Shown: positions 41,425 through 48,995 of the stretch, in pieces
Layout of the letters: every line of letters begins with the position of its first letter
Numbering within the stretch: the first letter of the stretch is position 1
NCBI GenBank assembly: GCA_016715465.1
Contig: JADKAA010000029.1
Coordinates: forward strand, 248,001 to 312,000
Length of the DNA: 64,000 nucleotides
Source: Saprospiraceae bacterium
Lineage (GTDB): Bacteria > Bacteroidota > Bacteroidia > Chitinophagales > Saprospiraceae
Reading direction: 5' to 3'
Position numbers and translations under genes: made by a program
Notes under the pieces: model-generated
What the model saw: only the letters and a program-made list of their open reading frames with translations
Told to the model about the DNA's origin: nothing
The model's database searches: none

Positions 41425-41892
41425 ATGTTCGGACAAATAAAAAAAGTCCTTGGTATCGAAGGCGTAAAAATCAATGTGGAAGTAATTCAACCGGTAATTT
41501 CTTCTGAAAAATTTTTGAGGGGCTTTATTAAATTAACCACTTTGAGAGAAAGCAGGGTAGAAAAAATATCCCTGAAACTGGTTGAAAAATACTACCGGGG
41601 TCGCAGAGAAGACAAGTTGATCAATGAATATAAGGTCGGCGAAATAACCCTTGAAAATGGGGTCGATTTGAAGAAAGACGAAATAGTGGAGATTCCTTTT
41701 GAATTGCCTTTTAAAATTTATCAATCACAAATGGATGTCATGCAGGAAGGCAATTTTTTTATTTCCGGACTGGTCAAATTGGCAAAAAAAATAAAAGGGG
41801 TCAAATCAGAGTATCACCTTGAAGCGGAAGCTTTTGTGAAAGATACCAAATTAAACCCTCATTGTAAGCAGCAAATATTAATGAATACATAG
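41425..41892 (+). CDS. Spo0M-like arrestin-fold protein
   Basis: The 155-residue protein begins FGQIKKVLGIEGVKINVEV and has the strand pattern of Spo0M (SpoOM family): FLRGFIKLTT, ISLKLVEKYY, EIPFELPF and FISGLVKLAKK. Spo0M in Bacillus affects sporulation and has an arrestin-like fold, but Bacteroidota do not sporulate and the role here is unknown. It is shorter than Bacillus Spo0M (about 258 residues), lacking the second half. Recognition is by pattern and is not certain. Confidence 0.55.
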   Translation: MFGQIKKVLGIEGVKINVEVIQPVISSEKFLRGFIKLTTLRESRVEKISLKLVEKYYRGRREDKLINEYKVGEITLENGVDLKKDEIVEIPFELPFKIYQSQMDVMQEGNFFISGLVKLAKKIKGVKSEYHLEAEAFVKDTKLNPHCKQQILMNT

Positions 41893-41918
41893 TATTTTCG
41901 CGCTAGAAAATTAAAAAA

Positions 41919-42725
41919 ATGCAAAAACTTTTACTTTATATCATCCCGGCTATTTCATTGTTATCGTCTTGTAAGACGTCAAAAGTACCAGGTGGGTCAA
42001 ATGAGCCGCCCGTGAGATATAGTCAGGAGGTTCACCTAAAAAATGTGCGTCAACTTACTTTTGGCGGCGATAATGCAGAAGCATATTGGAGTTTTGATGA
42101 TAAAAAGCTGATCTTTCAGGCAACCAACAAGATCTGGGGAGCTGATTGTGATCAAATATTCATGTTTGACCTTTCCAAATGGGAAAAGGGAAAGACCCCA
42201 CCCAAAATCTCCACAGGACTTGGCCGAACCACATGTAGTTACTTCATGCCGGACGGCAAATCAATGGTTTATGCGTCCACCCATGAAGGCAACGCCGCTT
42301 GTCCGCATAACCCCGAAAGGCGTACCGATGGAAAATATGTTTGGCCAGTTTATGCGGACTTTGATATCTATCATGCGGATCTTCAAGGAAACATAATCAA
42401 AAAACTGACCAACCAGCCTGGCTATGACGCAGAGGCGACTGTGTCACCCAAAGGCGATAAAATAGTTTTTACATCCTTGCGAAGCGGTGATATGGAACTT
42501 TATACCATGAACCTGGATGGGTCTGGTGTAAAACAAATCACTTCGGGCCTTGGATACGACGGAGGTGCATTTTTCTCTCCCGACGGGTCAAAAATTATTT
42601 TCAGGGCATCGCGGCCTAAAAGCCCTGAAGAAGTTAAAGAATATCAGGATCTCTCCTCAAGGAAGGCCTGGTTCAACCTACAAACATGGAGCTTCATATG
42701 TGCAATGCCGATGGCACGGGTCTGA
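41919..42725 (+). CDS. TolB-like beta-propeller lipoprotein, N-terminal part (frameshifted)
   Basis: The N-terminus is a lipoprotein signal (LLYIIPAISLLSSCKTS). WD40-like/PD40 propeller units follow: AYWSFDDKKLIFQA, CSYFMPDGKSMVYAS, ATVSPKGDKIVFTS, AFFSPDGSKIIFRA. The correct frame is lost at the CTCTCCTC stretch 42651-42658; the following residues (SSRKAWFNLQTW) are out of frame. Deleting a CT restores QDLLKEGLVQPTNMEL. Such surface or periplasmic propellers are common in Bacteroidota; substrate unknown. Confidence 0.8.
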   Translation: MQKLLLYIIPAISLLSSCKTSKVPGGSNEPPVRYSQEVHLKNVRQLTFGGDNAEAYWSFDDKKLIFQATNKIWGADCDQIFMFDLSKWEKGKTPPKISTGLGRTTCSYFMPDGKSMVYASTHEGNAACPHNPERRTDGKYVWPVYADFDIYHADLQGNIIKKLTNQPGYDAEATVSPKGDKIVFTSLRSGDMELYTMNLDGSGVKQITSGLGYDGGAFFSPDGSKIIFRASRPKSPEEVKEYQDLSSRKAWFNLQTWSFICAMPMARV

Positions 42726-42753
42726 AAAAGATAACGGAATTGGGTAATGCGAA

Positions 42754-43005
42754 TTGGGCTCCTTACTTTCACCCTTCTGGCAAAAGGTGATATTTTCTTC
42801 TAATCACCGCTCGAAAAGAGGTTTTCCATTCAACCTTTATATGATCAATATTGATGGTTCAGGTCTGGAACAAATCACATTTGATACGGCTTTTGATTCT
42901 TTTCCCATGTTTTCATACGATGGTAAAAAGCTGGTTTTTGCCAGCAATAGAAACAACAATGGTACGCGTGATACCAATTTATTTATAGCAGATTGGGTTG
43001 ATTAA
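42754..43005 (+). CDS. TolB-like beta-propeller lipoprotein, C-terminal part
   Basis: Three frames are needed to read the gene's end. After the first break the frame at 42657-42790 reads LKEGLVQPTNMELHM and NANWAPYFHPSGK. A second break at the A4 run 42782-42785 then shifts to the present frame, KVIFSSNHRSKRGFPFNLYMI, FPMFSYDGKKLVFAS and the ending. Two small indels, one CT and one A, make an uninterrupted protein of about 361 residues. Confidence 0.75.
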   Translation: MGSLLSPFWQKVIFSSNHRSKRGFPFNLYMINIDGSGLEQITFDTAFDSFPMFSYDGKKLVFASNRNNNGTRDTNLFIADWVD

Positions 43006-43077
43006 GAATGCATTATAAATAGATGTAAACTGGCACTATTTTGGCTTATCTGTTGGAAATACATTACAAATTCAGAA

Positions 43078-43266
43078 GTGGCCAGTAAAAAAAAGGCATT
43101 AATAAGCGATTTTACCCTATGTAATCTTTCATTGGTTTGTCTGTATGCCAAACCATCGGAAACGTCTCACATGGTCTCACAAATGTTATTTGGTGAGTCA
43201 GGCGTTGTCCCTCACAAGGAAAAACAAACAATGGGTAAAAATCAAGACCACTTTCGATGGCGTTGA
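43078..43266 (+). CDS. NlpC/P60 peptidase with SH3-type domain, N-terminal part (frameshifted)
   Basis: This frame encodes LCNLSLVCLYAKPSETSHMVSQ and MLFGESG, the standard opening of Bacteroidota SH3/NlpC-P60 proteins (PSxxSxMVxQxLFGE). It leaves the true frame at the A5 run 43220-43224. A GTG at 43078 is the only convenient start; the exact start is unclear. Removing one A joins it to the part ending at 43891 for about 270 residues. Confidence 0.65.
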   Translation: MASKKKALISDFTLCNLSLVCLYAKPSETSHMVSQMLFGESGVVPHKEKQTMGKNQDHFRWR

Positions 43267-43891
43267 AGCTTGGGTCGATGTAAGGCAATTGGCTTACATC
43301 ACTGAGGCTCAGTTTACCCGTTTTAATCAAAAATATGCTGTTGCTTTGGAAGTCTGTCAGGTTTTAATCAACAACGACCTTAGTTTTCCGGTTATGATCG
43401 CTTCCACGCTGCCAGAGTACGATGGCATGGTTTTTAAGACTGCAGATACAAAATATGTGTACAATGGCCAGGCAAATCCATTCAACGCAAACACCTTTAC
43501 CCCGGAGATGATCGAAAAAATTGCCAGGAGGTTTGTCAATGCTCCATTCATACAAGGGGGAAGGTCGGTATTTGGCATTGATCGGGTTGCTTTGGTTCAG
43601 TTAATTTATAAATGTGCTGGTTTATCTTTACCCGGAACCCTGCCAGAAATGTATAAATTGGATTGCCAGGCCATTCATTTTGTGGAACTGGCACAACCTG
43701 GTGATGTGGTATATTGTGTAAACAAGAATGATGAGCTCGATCATATAGGCATTTTCCTTAGCGATAGCAATATCCTGCACGTTGAAGAAAAAGCACGCAT
43801 CGATAAACTTGACCACGAAGGTATATATAACAGAGAAGCTAAAAAATATACCCACAGATTGAAATTGATTGCCAGATATATCACTAGATAG
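43145..43891 (+). CDS. NlpC/P60 cysteine peptidase with SH3-type domain, main part
   Basis: The true coding part begins at about WVKIKTTFDGVEAWVDVRQL (from roughly 43226), the rest of an SH3-like cell-wall-binding domain, followed by a C40 peptidase domain (FGIDRVALVQLIYKCAG, QPGDVVYCVNKN, LDHIGIFLSD, ILHVEEKARI). The usual catalytic motif is GxDCSGL. Here the aligned segment reads GIDRVALVQ, so the nucleophilic Cys is replaced by Arg; the His-bearing DHIGIFL is present. As written the enzyme may be inactive or the codon wrong. Substrate of the family is peptidoglycan stem peptide. Confidence 0.75.
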   Translation: MPNHRKRLTWSHKCYLVSQALSLTRKNKQWVKIKTTFDGVEAWVDVRQLAYITEAQFTRFNQKYAVALEVCQVLINNDLSFPVMIASTLPEYDGMVFKTADTKYVYNGQANPFNANTFTPEMIEKIARRFVNAPFIQGGRSVFGIDRVALVQLIYKCAGLSLPGTLPEMYKLDCQAIHFVELAQPGDVVYCVNKNDELDHIGIFLSDSNILHVEEKARIDKLDHEGIYNREAKKYTHRLKLIARYITR

Positions 43892-43904
43892 AATTCACCT
43901 TATC

Positions 43905-44198
43905 ATGTCTGAAAATCTGATCTTTTTCCTTATCGGCGTATTTGTTTGTCTGTTACTCCTCAATGTGTATTTCAGATTGACAGTGCTTAAACATTATCGC
44001 TACCTAACCCGGCATCACGTGGAATTCAACGCCAGGTACTTGCTTGATAGGGATAAAATGGAAAAAGAGGTGTTACCCCATTACCCCAGGCATCGGAAAG
44101 AAATTGAAGCTTTTGCGAAAAATATCAGGAGAAGTGTCACCCTGGCAGCCATCCTTATCCTGTTGATTGGAGCTGCAGCCATTTTGCTGAAATGGTAA
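43905..44198 (+). CDS. Small membrane protein, function unknown
   Basis: ATG 43905 gives 97 residues with a hydrophobic helix at each end (LIFFLIGVFVCLLLLNVYF and VTLAAILILLIGAAAILLKW) and a charged central region. It ends inside the first codons of the downstream pseudouridine synthase gene (seven-base overlap), so the two are likely co-translated. An upstream in-frame start at 43869 would overlap the NlpC gene and is less likely. Family not recognised. Confidence 0.65.
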   Translation: MSENLIFFLIGVFVCLLLLNVYFRLTVLKHYRYLTRHHVEFNARYLLDRDKMEKEVLPHYPRHRKEIEAFAKNIRRSVTLAAILILLIGAAAILLKW

Positions 44199-44929
44199 GC
44201 CCTTATGAGTGCGAAATCATCTTTAAAGATGAACATCTGGTTGCCATCAATAAACCCTATGGTTATTTTGTGCATAAAAGCAGCCTGGATGCAACCTCTG
44301 ATAAAATACTTATGAAATTGTTACGAGACCAGTTAGGACAATATGTATATCCTGTTCACAGATTAGACAGAAAAACAACCGGAGTCTTGCTTTTTGCCCT
44401 GGACAAAGAAAGTCTGGCTCTGGTAAACCGGGCATTCGAGCAGCGTTCTACCACTAAATTTTACCTTGCCATTTGCAGGGGATTTATGCCCGAAAATGGA
44501 TCGATCGATCATCCACTGCTACATGAGTCGGGAAAAATCCAGGAAGCAAAAACCTTGTTTACCTGCCTTCAGCATAGGGAAATAAACATTCCTTCTTACA
44601 AATTTCAGACTTCACGGTATTCGCTTATTGTGTTTCAGCCGCTGACTGGTCGAATGCACCAGATCAGAAGGCATGCAGCGCATATTTTTCATCCCATTAT
44701 TGGAGACCGGCCTCATGGATGTAACAAGCAAAATAAATTACTTCTGGAGACTTTTCAGCTATCGCAGATGCTGCTTCATGCCTTTCAACTAAAGTTCGAT
44801 CACCCATACCACAAAAAAGAACTAACCATTCAGGCAGCTATTCCTGAAGAGTTTATTAGAATCATGGCCCAAATGAATTTTGATCATCCTGACCTGGCTA
44901 ATTGGACCAATTTGCAAATTGTCGATTAA
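44192..44929 (+). CDS. truC: tRNA pseudouridine(65) synthase TruC-like
   Basis: The 245-residue RluA-type synthase has VHRLDRKTTGVLLFALD with the catalytic Asp, and TGRMHQIRRHAAHIFHPIIGDRPHG at the C-terminal half, where the RRH and HGD-like ending follow TruC rather than RluC/D. No S4 domain is present, as expected for TruC. It isomerises uridine 65 in tRNAs. Confidence 0.85.
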   Translation: MVSPYECEIIFKDEHLVAINKPYGYFVHKSSLDATSDKILMKLLRDQLGQYVYPVHRLDRKTTGVLLFALDKESLALVNRAFEQRSTTKFYLAICRGFMPENGSIDHPLLHESGKIQEAKTLFTCLQHREINIPSYKFQTSRYSLIVFQPLTGRMHQIRRHAAHIFHPIIGDRPHGCNKQNKLLLETFQLSQMLLHAFQLKFDHPYHKKELTIQAAIPEEFIRIMAQMNFDHPDLANWTNLQIVD

Positions 44930-44960
44930 CCAGAATCAGGAATGATGCGCAGCTATTGCG

Positions 44961-45506
44961 TTACTTGCGATTCAGCCAATAACCAAGCCAGCCACCTACC
45001 AAAGCCCAACTGACCAGTGCATCAATAAGGTCTGGCATGCTGTTGGTTTCAAACCAAATGCTATTGGTATACTGAGTGGTTAAATATGAAATAAGACCAA
45101 CACAAATGGAACTGCTGATAACCGTGGTGAAGTTGGAGTTCTGAAATTTCATTAACAGCCAAATCAACATGGCCACTGCCAGAAGATCGACCACCAGACC
45201 GCGAAACATATTCATGCTCATACTCATGTCCATGGAGGAATGATAAGAAATCATGGCCCATGGTTTACCAGCGGCCGCTTCCATCATTTTTTGTTGATCC
45301 TCCATACTTGTTCCCGGTGGATAATTGGGAAGAAAGTAGTTTCCGTCAGCCCCGATGTTTTCTCCTAAAAATTGCATAATCTCAGTTTGTTTAGGATTAT
45401 ACTGCTGATTGGAAGCATGTAAATTCAAAAAGGTCCAGGATAAAAACTGCCACATAAAGAGCAAGATGCCTCCTACCAGGCAGGCAATGATGGATTTTGT
45501 ATTCAT
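44961..45506 (-). CDS. Four-helix membrane protein, function unknown
   Basis: The 181-residue protein starts with a hydrophobic segment (IIACLVGGILLFMWQFLSWTF), has an extracytoplasmic loop containing YPPGTSMEDQQKMMEAA and a Met-rich SMDMSMSMNM, then three further membrane helices. I do not recognise the family. It has its own promoter and stands alone between truC and the Bax-inhibitor-like gene. Confidence 0.65.
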   Translation of the reverse strand: MNTKSIIACLVGGILLFMWQFLSWTFLNLHASNQQYNPKQTEIMQFLGENIGADGNYFLPNYPPGTSMEDQQKMMEAAAGKPWAMISYHSSMDMSMSMNMFRGLVVDLLAVAMLIWLLMKFQNSNFTTVISSSICVGLISYLTTQYTNSIWFETNSMPDLIDALVSWALVGGWLGYWLNRK

Positions 45507-45534
45507 AATGGTGTTTTAAAGGTTGATTAATCCT

Positions 45535-45566
45535 CAAATATAAAATTATATTTCACCACATTGCAA
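45535..45566 (-). promoter_or_regulatory. Bacteroidota-type promoter of the four-helix membrane protein
   Basis: Minus-strand TATATTTG (45535-45542) with TTG (45564-45566) 21 bases upstream fits the phylum's consensus. The start codon is 29 bases downstream. Confidence 0.55.
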
Positions 45567-45668
45567 TTAAACCTAATTAAAATTTAATTAGAAGCAAAAA
45601 CGACATCCAAACGAATCGGAAATGAACATTATATTGCTTTTTCCCAAAAATGCCCGCATATCGCCTTA

Positions 45669-45708
45669 AAACAACAAAAGCAGGGTATTTACCCTGCTTT
45701 TGTTGTTT
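45669..45708 (-). terminator. Strong terminator of the Bax-inhibitor-like gene
   Basis: A perfect 18-bp stem (AACAACAAAAGCAGGGT and complement; 45669-45686 with 45691-45708) has a four-base loop and T-rich flank on the minus strand, 15 bases after the stop codon at 45724. It is symmetric enough to work on both strands. Confidence 0.75.
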
Positions 45709-45723
45709 ATCTTTTAATTTAAA

Positions 45724-46467
45724 TTAATCGTTTTTCAGCTTAGACAGCAAGCGAAGGAACTCAATATAAAGCCACACCAGCGTAACCATAAGTCCCAAAC
45801 CACAGAACCACTCCATGTATTTGGGTGCCTGACTTTGTTCTGCTTTTTCAAAATTGTCAAAATCAAGCAGCAGATTTAAAGCGGCAATTCCAATTACCAG
45901 TATCGAAAATCCAATGCCAAGCATGCCTCCCTGATGTATATAGGGTATCTCGTATCCAAAAAGCCGGAAGACAAAAGCGATGAGGTAAACCAGTGCCACG
46001 GCGCCCGTTGCAATAATAATGCCCGACCGCAATTTATCAGTAACTTTAATTATTCTGTATTTATACAACACCACCATCAGCAATAATGTACCAAAAGTAA
46101 GACTTACCGCATTGAGAACAATGCCCTGCGTCTGGGCAGCATAAATGGCAGAAATACTGCCCACAAACAGCCCTTCAAAAGCGGTATACACCGGCGCTGA
46201 TATCGGAGAGGTGTGCGGTTTAAAACTTGCCACAAGTACGGCGATTAGACCGCCGATTGCTCCTGTAATCATCAATAACATGCTGGGCATAAGATAGCTG
46301 ATGACGGAAGTTACCATAAGAATTGAAAATAGAACCAGTGTCTTATTAATGGCTCCGTCAATGGTCATGACGCCACCGTCTGCATACCCACCTGCCGTTC
46401 TGGACCTCGAAATAGACTCTTCGTTAATGATGGGATTTCTGGATTCAAAAAAAGATTTACCTGCCAT
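45724..46467 (-). CDS. Bax inhibitor-1/YccA-family membrane protein
   Basis: The 247-residue protein has a short cytoplasmic N-terminus (MAGKSFFESRNPIINEESI) and seven hydrophobic helices. The TMBIM-type segments FEGLFVGSISAIYAAQ and FGTLLLMVVLYKYRIIK, and the LNLLLDFDNFEKAE near the last helices, match the YccA-like Bax-inhibitor-1 family of pH-sensitive calcium-leak proteins. The bacterial role is not settled. Confidence 0.88.
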   Translation of the reverse strand: MAGKSFFESRNPIINEESISRSRTAGGYADGGVMTIDGAINKTLVLFSILMVTSVISYLMPSMLLMITGAIGGLIAVLVASFKPHTSPISAPVYTAFEGLFVGSISAIYAAQTQGIVLNAVSLTFGTLLLMVVLYKYRIIKVTDKLRSGIIIATGAVALVYLIAFVFRLFGYEIPYIHQGGMLGIGFSILVIGIAALNLLLDFDNFEKAEQSQAPKYMEWFCGLGLMVTLVWLYIEFLRLLSKLKND

Positions 46468-46670
46468 ATAGTTTTATGTTTAGTATTTAAATGCAAGATA
46501 AGGCAAATAAATTTCAATAAAAGGTCCTTTTTTCTAAAAATTAAAAAACAAATATTCATATGGGTTTGATTAACAATAAGTTAACCGCTGTAAAAGTCTA
46601 AACATCCAATTTTTGCGTAATATGTTATAAATTATTTACAATATTTCTTTTTCAAATAGTTAATTAATAC

Positions 46671-46678
46671 TACCTTTG
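46671..46678 (+). promoter_or_regulatory. -7 promoter box of rplS
   Basis: TACCTTTG matches TAnnTTTG, 24 bases before the rplS ATG at 46703. No spaced TTG is clear. Confidence 0.45.
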
Positions 46679-46702
46679 CAGTCCAATTTAAACACCATTG
46701 TC

Positions 46703-47050
46703 ATGGATTATATTAAATACGTACAAGAAACACTGCTACCGATTAAAAATCATCCGGCTTTCAGGGCTGGAGATGCCATAGCGGTAAACTATAGAATCGT
46801 GGAAGGAAACAAGGAGAGGATCCAGGTTTTCAAAGGCGACGTCATCGGCATTTCTGGACAAGGCGCAACTAAGACCTTTATTGTGCGAAAGATGTCCAAT
46901 GGGGTAGGCGTTGAGAGGATATTTCCGTTCAACTCTCCGGCCATTGTAGATATTGAGCTGCTAAAGAGGGGTAAAGTAAGAAGGGCCAAGCTTTTCTACC
47001 TTAGAGAACTCGTGGGTAAAAAATCCAAGATCAAAGAAAGAAGGAGATAA
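46703..47050 (+). CDS. rplS: 50S ribosomal protein L19
   Basis: ATG 46703 gives 115 residues, the usual L19 size (a longer in-frame start at 46676 lies inside the promoter box). Conserved parts are FRAGDAIAVNYRIVEG, FKGDVIGI, TFIVRKMSNGVGVERIFPF and the basic end KVRRAKLFYLRELVGKKSKIKERR. L19 sits at the 30S-50S interface. Expected genomic neighbours (trmD, rimM) are absent. Confidence 0.96.
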   Translation: MDYIKYVQETLLPIKNHPAFRAGDAIAVNYRIVEGNKERIQVFKGDVIGISGQGATKTFIVRKMSNGVGVERIFPFNSPAIVDIELLKRGKVRRAKLFYLRELVGKKSKIKERRR

Positions 47051-47076
47051 TTTATACGCTCTTTACCATAAAAAAA

Positions 47077-47107
47077 AACCGTTCCGGTAATCACCTGAAC
47101 GGTTTTT
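47077..47107. terminator. Bidirectional terminator between rplS and the coiled-coil gene
   Basis: AACCGTTC (47077-47084) pairs with GAACGGTT (47097-47104), with A-run on the left and T-run on the right; it can end rplS on + and the gene ending at 47131 on -. Confidence 0.8.
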
Positions 47108-47130
47108 TTATGTCCTTACTTTCGCGCTGC

Positions 47131-47796
47131 TTACTCGAACAAGCCTTCGTAATCTCCTTTAGCTCCGCTTTTGGTTTCTATTTCAGGTAACTTGAGATCC
47201 ATCAATTCAGACTCAGAATTGTCCTTTGCATTTCCCATTAGCAGGAGCGTTGACTTTTTCTCGTACTCTTCAAGCATCTTCAGTCCTTGCTCTTCAAAAA
47301 CACCATTTTGCAGGTCAATGGAATTCATAAAATCTGATGACATTTCCATAAATCTTTCCATCTCGCCTACTTTATTGGCCACATCATCGGCTACATATTC
47401 CATGGCCTGATCAAACATGGCCCTCCTGTCGGAGTCTCCTTTAATGATGCTCATTGCACCCCTCATAGCCGAATGGCTTGTTTTAATGGCTTTATATTCC
47501 TGTTCTTTAACCTTCACCTGATCTCTGGTATCCTCTAAAAGAACTTCTGAATTGGAGTACATCTTAGACAATACCTTGTAAAGGACGGTCATCTTGCTGT
47601 GAAGCGCAAGATATTTTTCATTGCTTTCCTGCAACCTGGCGGCTTTTCTGCTGGAAAGTAACATAGCCTGCTGGTTTCCCTGTTCCTTGGCCTTACGTGC
47701 AATCAGTATATTCTGATTGATCTGGGCATTATTCTCTTCAACTATGGTTTTGAGCTTTCGCATCTGACCTTTGAGGCTGCCTATCTGTGCACCCAT
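47131..47796 (-). CDS. Membrane-anchored coiled-coil protein, C-terminal part (PspA-like appearance)
   Basis: The 221-codon frame encodes a long coiled coil (LKTIVEENNAQINQNILIARKA, LLSSRKAARLQESNEKY, helical to the end) and an acidic tail. Its first residues (GAQIGSLKGQM) continue the heptads ending the upstream frame (ILKNYIEDLENSLKK), so it is likely the second part of one protein of about 338 residues, broken by one missing A in the T6/A6 run 47796-47801. A natural overlap of 16 bases with re-initiation at ATG 47796 is possible. It recalls PspA/ESCRT-III-type coiled coils but no family motif is certain. Confidence 0.6.
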   Translation of the reverse strand: MGAQIGSLKGQMRKLKTIVEENNAQINQNILIARKAKEQGNQQAMLLSSRKAARLQESNEKYLALHSKMTVLYKVLSKMYSNSEVLLEDTRDQVKVKEQEYKAIKTSHSAMRGAMSIIKGDSDRRAMFDQAMEYVADDVANKVGEMERFMEMSSDFMNSIDLQNGVFEEQGLKMLEEYEKKSTLLLMGNAKDNSESELMDLKLPEIETKSGAKGDYEGLFE

Positions 47797-48146
47797 TTTT
47801 TCAGGCTATTTTCAAGGTCTTCAATGTAGTTTTTAAGAATGCCTATCGGATCTATGGTTACAAAGATGCCCGTAATCCATCGCATAATGGACTTGTACAT
47901 ATAACTTACGAGGGCACGCATTTTGGGGTCTAAAACCATATAGATTATTGCGCCCAAAGCCAGAAGTGTAATGACAAGACCCAGCGTATTGCTGGCAAAT
48001 GCGAGAATTTGAGCACTGTATTTAAATAAAACGAGGCCCAATCCTCCCAGGATTCCCGCTAAGAACAAAGCACCTGCCACACCTTCTGGTCTTTTCCAGA
48101 ATGATTTGGGCTTAAAAGAACTGTCCATGTTTGATAAATCTGCCAT
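47781..48146 (-). CDS. Membrane-anchored coiled-coil protein, N-terminal part
   Basis: ATG 48146 gives MADLSNMDSSFKPKSFWKRP, two membrane helices (AGALFLAGILGGLGLVLF and LGLVITLLALGAIIYMVL), a basic amphipathic MRALVSYMYKSIMRWITGIF, then DPIGILKNYIEDLENSLKK, the start of a coiled coil. Residues after that (WVHR) look out of frame. An upstream TTG at 48164 is a possible start but adds only six residues. Family not recognised. Confidence 0.65.
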   Translation of the reverse strand: MADLSNMDSSFKPKSFWKRPEGVAGALFLAGILGGLGLVLFKYSAQILAFASNTLGLVITLLALGAIIYMVLDPKMRALVSYMYKSIMRWITGIFVTIDPIGILKNYIEDLENSLKKWVHR

Positions 48147-48219
48147 TTTATATATTTTATACAAATTTGATAAAAAAAGTGGTTAAATCATATGCTTAGG
48201 TGGTTTTTTGCGGCTTATC

Positions 48220-48771
48220 TTACAAAAGACCTTCAAAGTGTTTTTTATCCTCCTGCAAACTTTCTGAAAAACATTCGTAAACAGAAAGAAATTCCTTCCG
48301 CGTTTTGTCAATTTTATCCTCTGATGAAGCCACTTCGGACTTCGTGGCTTCAATTTGTGCTTTGTATGCTTCAATTTCAGCCATGAGATTTTCAATTTTG
48401 GACTGATTTGCAGCAATTTTGCCGTCAAGCACCTGGATTTCTGACTGTGGTGCTTCCACCTGCGCTTCAATCTGCTTCTTTAGGGTATTGATAAACTTAT
48501 CACGTTCATCATCTACAATGGCCTGATAAGAATTGATGGATTTGATGAGATTTTCCTTGTTCATACCCATGGTAGAAGCGGTCGCATAGGCAGATTTTAC
48601 TGCGGTGACCTCATCCATATTCATTGCCATAAGATTTTGAATGGATTGTTTGAATTTGATAAAATCCATTCCTGAGTCATGACTGTTTTTGATCGACTGC
48701 AAAATGATGTTCACCATTTTTTCATTCAAACCTTCCTTAATGTCAAATAAATTCTTTAGTTCTATGGTCAT
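48220..48771 (-). CDS. Soluble coiled-coil protein, function unknown
   Basis: The 183-residue protein has a helical N-terminal half (LFDIKEGLNEKMVNIILQ and repeated YATASTMGMNKENLIKSIN) and a C-terminal long coiled coil (KIAANQSKIENLMAEIEAYKAQIEA...). It is first in a minus-strand set with the membrane-anchored coiled-coil gene, 73 bases upstream of it, and has its own two-part promoter. Partnership of a soluble and a membrane coiled-coil protein is inferred from this arrangement. No family recognised. Confidence 0.6.
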   Translation of the reverse strand: MTIELKNLFDIKEGLNEKMVNIILQSIKNSHDSGMDFIKFKQSIQNLMAMNMDEVTAVKSAYATASTMGMNKENLIKSINSYQAIVDDERDKFINTLKKQIEAQVEAPQSEIQVLDGKIAANQSKIENLMAEIEAYKAQIEATKSEVASSEDKIDKTRKEFLSVYECFSESLQEDKKHFEGLL

Positions 48772-48787
48772 TTATGTGCTGTTTCCA

Positions 48788-48821
48788 CAAAAATAATGAA
48801 TAGAGATTCTTATCCGGACAA
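48788..48821 (-). promoter_or_regulatory. Bacteroidota-type promoter of the coiled-coil gene set
   Basis: Minus-strand TATTTTTG (48788-48795) with TTG (48819-48821) 23 bases upstream; the start codon is 17 bases downstream. Confidence 0.5.
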
Positions 48822-48967
48822 TTTTCGAGCAAGAAAGCAAAATATAAGATAAACGATGCCAAATTATTCATCGTTCGTTGTTTTTAGCCTGCCTATACTA
48901 AACAGTAGAATTTACCATTCCGGCGCATAACTTCGCCCAAAACACCGTTTTTATTTAAGACTTTAGT

Positions 48968-48975
48968 TATATTTG
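48968..48975 (+). promoter_or_regulatory. -7 promoter box of the TPR gene
   Basis: TATATTTG matches TAnnTTTG and lies 20 bases before the ATG at 48996. No clear -33 TTG. Confidence 0.4.
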
Positions 48976-48995
48976 CATCGTTTTTTATAATATAT

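Noticed and set aside
47781..47796. Natural gene overlap as the only reading of the coiled-coil pair
   Set aside because: Heptad continuity across the T6 run and equal lesions elsewhere favour one protein; not excluded.
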